Positions 43,979 to 44,975 of a stretch of DNA of 44,975 bases are shown piece after piece; within the stretch, counting starts at the first letter, position 1, and the number at the start of each line of letters is the position of its first letter. The notes under the pieces are model-generated. The model had not been told where the DNA came from, did not search any database, and saw only the letters and a list, made by a program, of their open reading frames with translations. The stretch comes from Bacillota bacterium. GTDB taxonomy: Bacteria; Bacillota; Limnochordia; DTU087. Made by a program: the position numbers and the translations under genes. The stretch is taken from assembly GCA_012519025.1 (NCBI GenBank), contig JAAYQZ010000049.1, positions 1-44,975 of the forward strand, in the 5' to 3' direction.

Positions 43979-44803
43979 CTAATTTGATACAGGTTGGTTC
44001 AAAATAGCATTATCCATAATCCTTTGTTGTTCTTCTGAAGAAATCCCTTTAAGTATATCGTTGATTTTCGAGGTAAGCTGGCTGCCTTTTTTGAGCCCCA
44101 CAGCAACTGCAGTATCTTCCGGTGAGGTCTTAAAGCCATCTGTAAATGTGACCATTTTGAAGTCCGGGTTAGCAGCTTCGGCACTTACTCCCTCCGGCCG
44201 CTCCGAAACATACCCATCTATAAAGCCTGACTGAAGAGCTACCCGCATGGCAGGGAAATTATCCATTGCCGCTTCCTTGATCACTCCGTCGATTTGATCA
44301 ATCACTTCATAGTGAAACGTATTTAGCTGTGCTGTGATCTTTGCGCCGACGAAATCCCGCAAAGATGTGGCGTTTTCGTACTCACTGCCGTTTTTCACCA
44401 CAATGACCAAGTCCGATTCATAGTATATATCCGAGAAGTCAATCGTCTCTTTGCGTTTTTCAGTGGGCGACATACCAGCTATAATCGCATCAATTTTTCC
44501 GGAAGTCAAAGATGGGGTCAGCCCGTCCCATTCCGTTTTAACAATTACGAGCTCATGTCCAAGCCCCTCTGCAATACGTTTTGCAATCTCTACATCGTAA
44601 CCACCGGCATATTCCGGACTGCCGTCAATCTTTACAGCGCCATTATCGCTGGACACCTGGGTCCAGTTAAAGGGTGGATAGTCAGCCTCAAGACCAACCC
44701 GGAATACTTCACTGCCTCCGCCGGTTTTTTTCGTTCCGCACCCCGAAAGCATCAAACCCGTTACCAGCACAAGGGCAATCACTAAAAATAGTCTTTTCCT
44801 CAC
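43979..44803 (-). CDS. Polar amino acid ABC transporter substrate-binding lipoprotein (GlnH/ArtJ type)
   Basis: This is a 274-residue family-3 binding protein. It has a lipoprotein signal with lipobox LSGC (Cys at about residue 22), unlike the other three binding proteins in the window. Mature segments FRVGLEADYPPFNW, GYDVEIAKRIAEGLGHELVIVKTEWDGLTPSL and IIAGMSPTEKRKETIDFSD (each read in parts) are classic. It starts at GTG 44803 after GAAAGGGGA. A terminator-like hairpin stands in its leader. The likely ligand is a polar amino acid or cystine; the exact one is unknown. Confidence 0.95.
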   Translation of the reverse strand: MRKRLFLVIALVLVTGLMLSGCGTKKTGGGSEVFRVGLEADYPPFNWTQVSSDNGAVKIDGSPEYAGGYDVEIAKRIAEGLGHELVIVKTEWDGLTPSLTSGKIDAIIAGMSPTEKRKETIDFSDIYYESDLVIVVKNGSEYENATSLRDFVGAKITAQLNTFHYEVIDQIDGVIKEAAMDNFPAMRVALQSGFIDGYVSERPEGVSAEAANPDFKMVTFTDGFKTSPEDTAVAVGLKKGSQLTSKINDILKGISSEEQQRIMDNAILNQPVSN

Positions 44804-44856
44804 TGCTAAATCCCCTTTCAGTAGAATTTGGCTTGTCCTTAAGTGTTAAAAAATAA

Positions 44857-44878
44857 AACCTGAGACGGATCTCAGGTT
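44857..44878 (-). terminator. Terminator-like hairpin upstream of the amino-acid importer
   Basis: AACCTGAG and CTCAGGTT arms with a 6-nt loop are followed on the minus strand by TTATTTTTT. It either ends a gene beyond the window or attenuates the importer. GCAGGA lies upstream at 44955-44950 on the same strand, which favours a leader. The rest of 44879-44975 shows no recognised riboswitch or T-box. Confidence 0.6.
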
Positions 44879-44975
44879 CTTCCCAACACCCCTCATTTTC
44901 CCCGAACGAGATAGCACACCTCAACAGGCCGGGACGCCTATTAAGACAATCCTGCAATTATTCACTGCAGAATCA

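Noticed and set aside
44804-44975. T-box or amino-acid riboswitch in the leader of the amino-acid importer
   Set aside because: No GGGTGG-x-ACCGCG T-box core and no lysine or glycine aptamer blocks are seen; only a terminator-like hairpin is supported.
1-44975. Mobile elements, CRISPR arrays, tRNA or rRNA genes
   Set aside because: I looked for transposase-like products, regularly spaced repeats and conserved RNA sequences and found none. Apart from the MATE pair and the repeat inside the secreted protein I saw no long repeats.

Overview
The window reads as a chromosomal stretch of an anaerobic, motile, carbohydrate-using Firmicutes-like bacterium. Supporting signs are strong AGGAGG-type ribosome sites, frequent GTG and TTG starts, sigma-A-like promoters, one sigma-28-like chemotaxis promoter, and a balanced base composition. 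Three of the four ABC substrate-binding proteins have ordinary cleavable Sec signals and no lipobox cysteine. That hints at an outer membrane (a diderm Firmicute), but this is inference. I saw no phage, IS element, CRISPR array, tRNA or rRNA. No gap between genes exceeds 300 bases.

Layout. Positions 1-4971 (minus) hold a sugar ABC importer operon: binding protein, two permeases, HAD phosphatase, and a serine hydrolase cut by the window edge. Positions 5141-5992 (plus) hold a ChbG/YdjC-type deacetylase. Positions 6071-8307 (minus) hold a secreted tandem-repeat protein followed by an ApbE flavin transferase. Positions 8573-11073 (minus) hold a Gfo/Idh/MocA oxidoreductase and a Cys-type sulfatase. 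Positions 11314-13814 (plus) hold an MFS transporter and a channel-like membrane protein. Positions 13811-16944 (minus) hold a flavin reductase, NagA, a PHP hydrolase and a small beta-rich protein. Positions 17225-20696 (plus) hold a family-5 binding protein and two Dpp/Opp-type permeases without ATPases.

Positions 20723-22585 hold a chemoreceptor. Positions 22676-27615 (minus) hold a nucleoside hydrolase, a GNAT acetyltransferase, an EstA-like esterase and a GH3 beta-xylosidase-like enzyme. Positions 27701-28138 hold a small unknown protein and 28397-31075 (plus) a GH78 alpha-L-rhamnosidase. Positions 31333-36605 (minus) hold two MATE exporters flanking a MASE3-GGDEF diguanylate cyclase, plus a DUF1028 protein. 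Positions 36851-38698 (plus) hold a second chemoreceptor. Positions 38699-42246 (minus) hold a ribose-type sugar importer and 42378-44803 (minus) a polar amino acid importer.

How the genes fit together. Four importers, two chemoreceptors and a scattered set of glycan enzymes (sulfatase, NagA, deacetylase, xylosidase, rhamnosidase, esterase) suggest scavenging of soluble, partly decorated plant or amino-sugar glycans. The enzymes of the GH3/esterase and GH78 loci lack signal peptides, so they probably act on imported oligomers.

The most interesting signals are regulatory. (1) All four binding-protein genes are followed by a strong hairpin before the next gene of the operon. (2) A leader element, GCAGGA-N17-GAA, recurs with exact spacing before four unrelated genes, and GCAGGA alone before two more. 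(3) A 21-bp box sits at identical spacing from the -10 hexamers of both MATE genes. (4) A GC-rich, foldable segment at about 31090-31265 looks like a structured RNA. (5) The ApbE gene is paired with a duplicated secreted protein that lacks the usual flavinylation motif.
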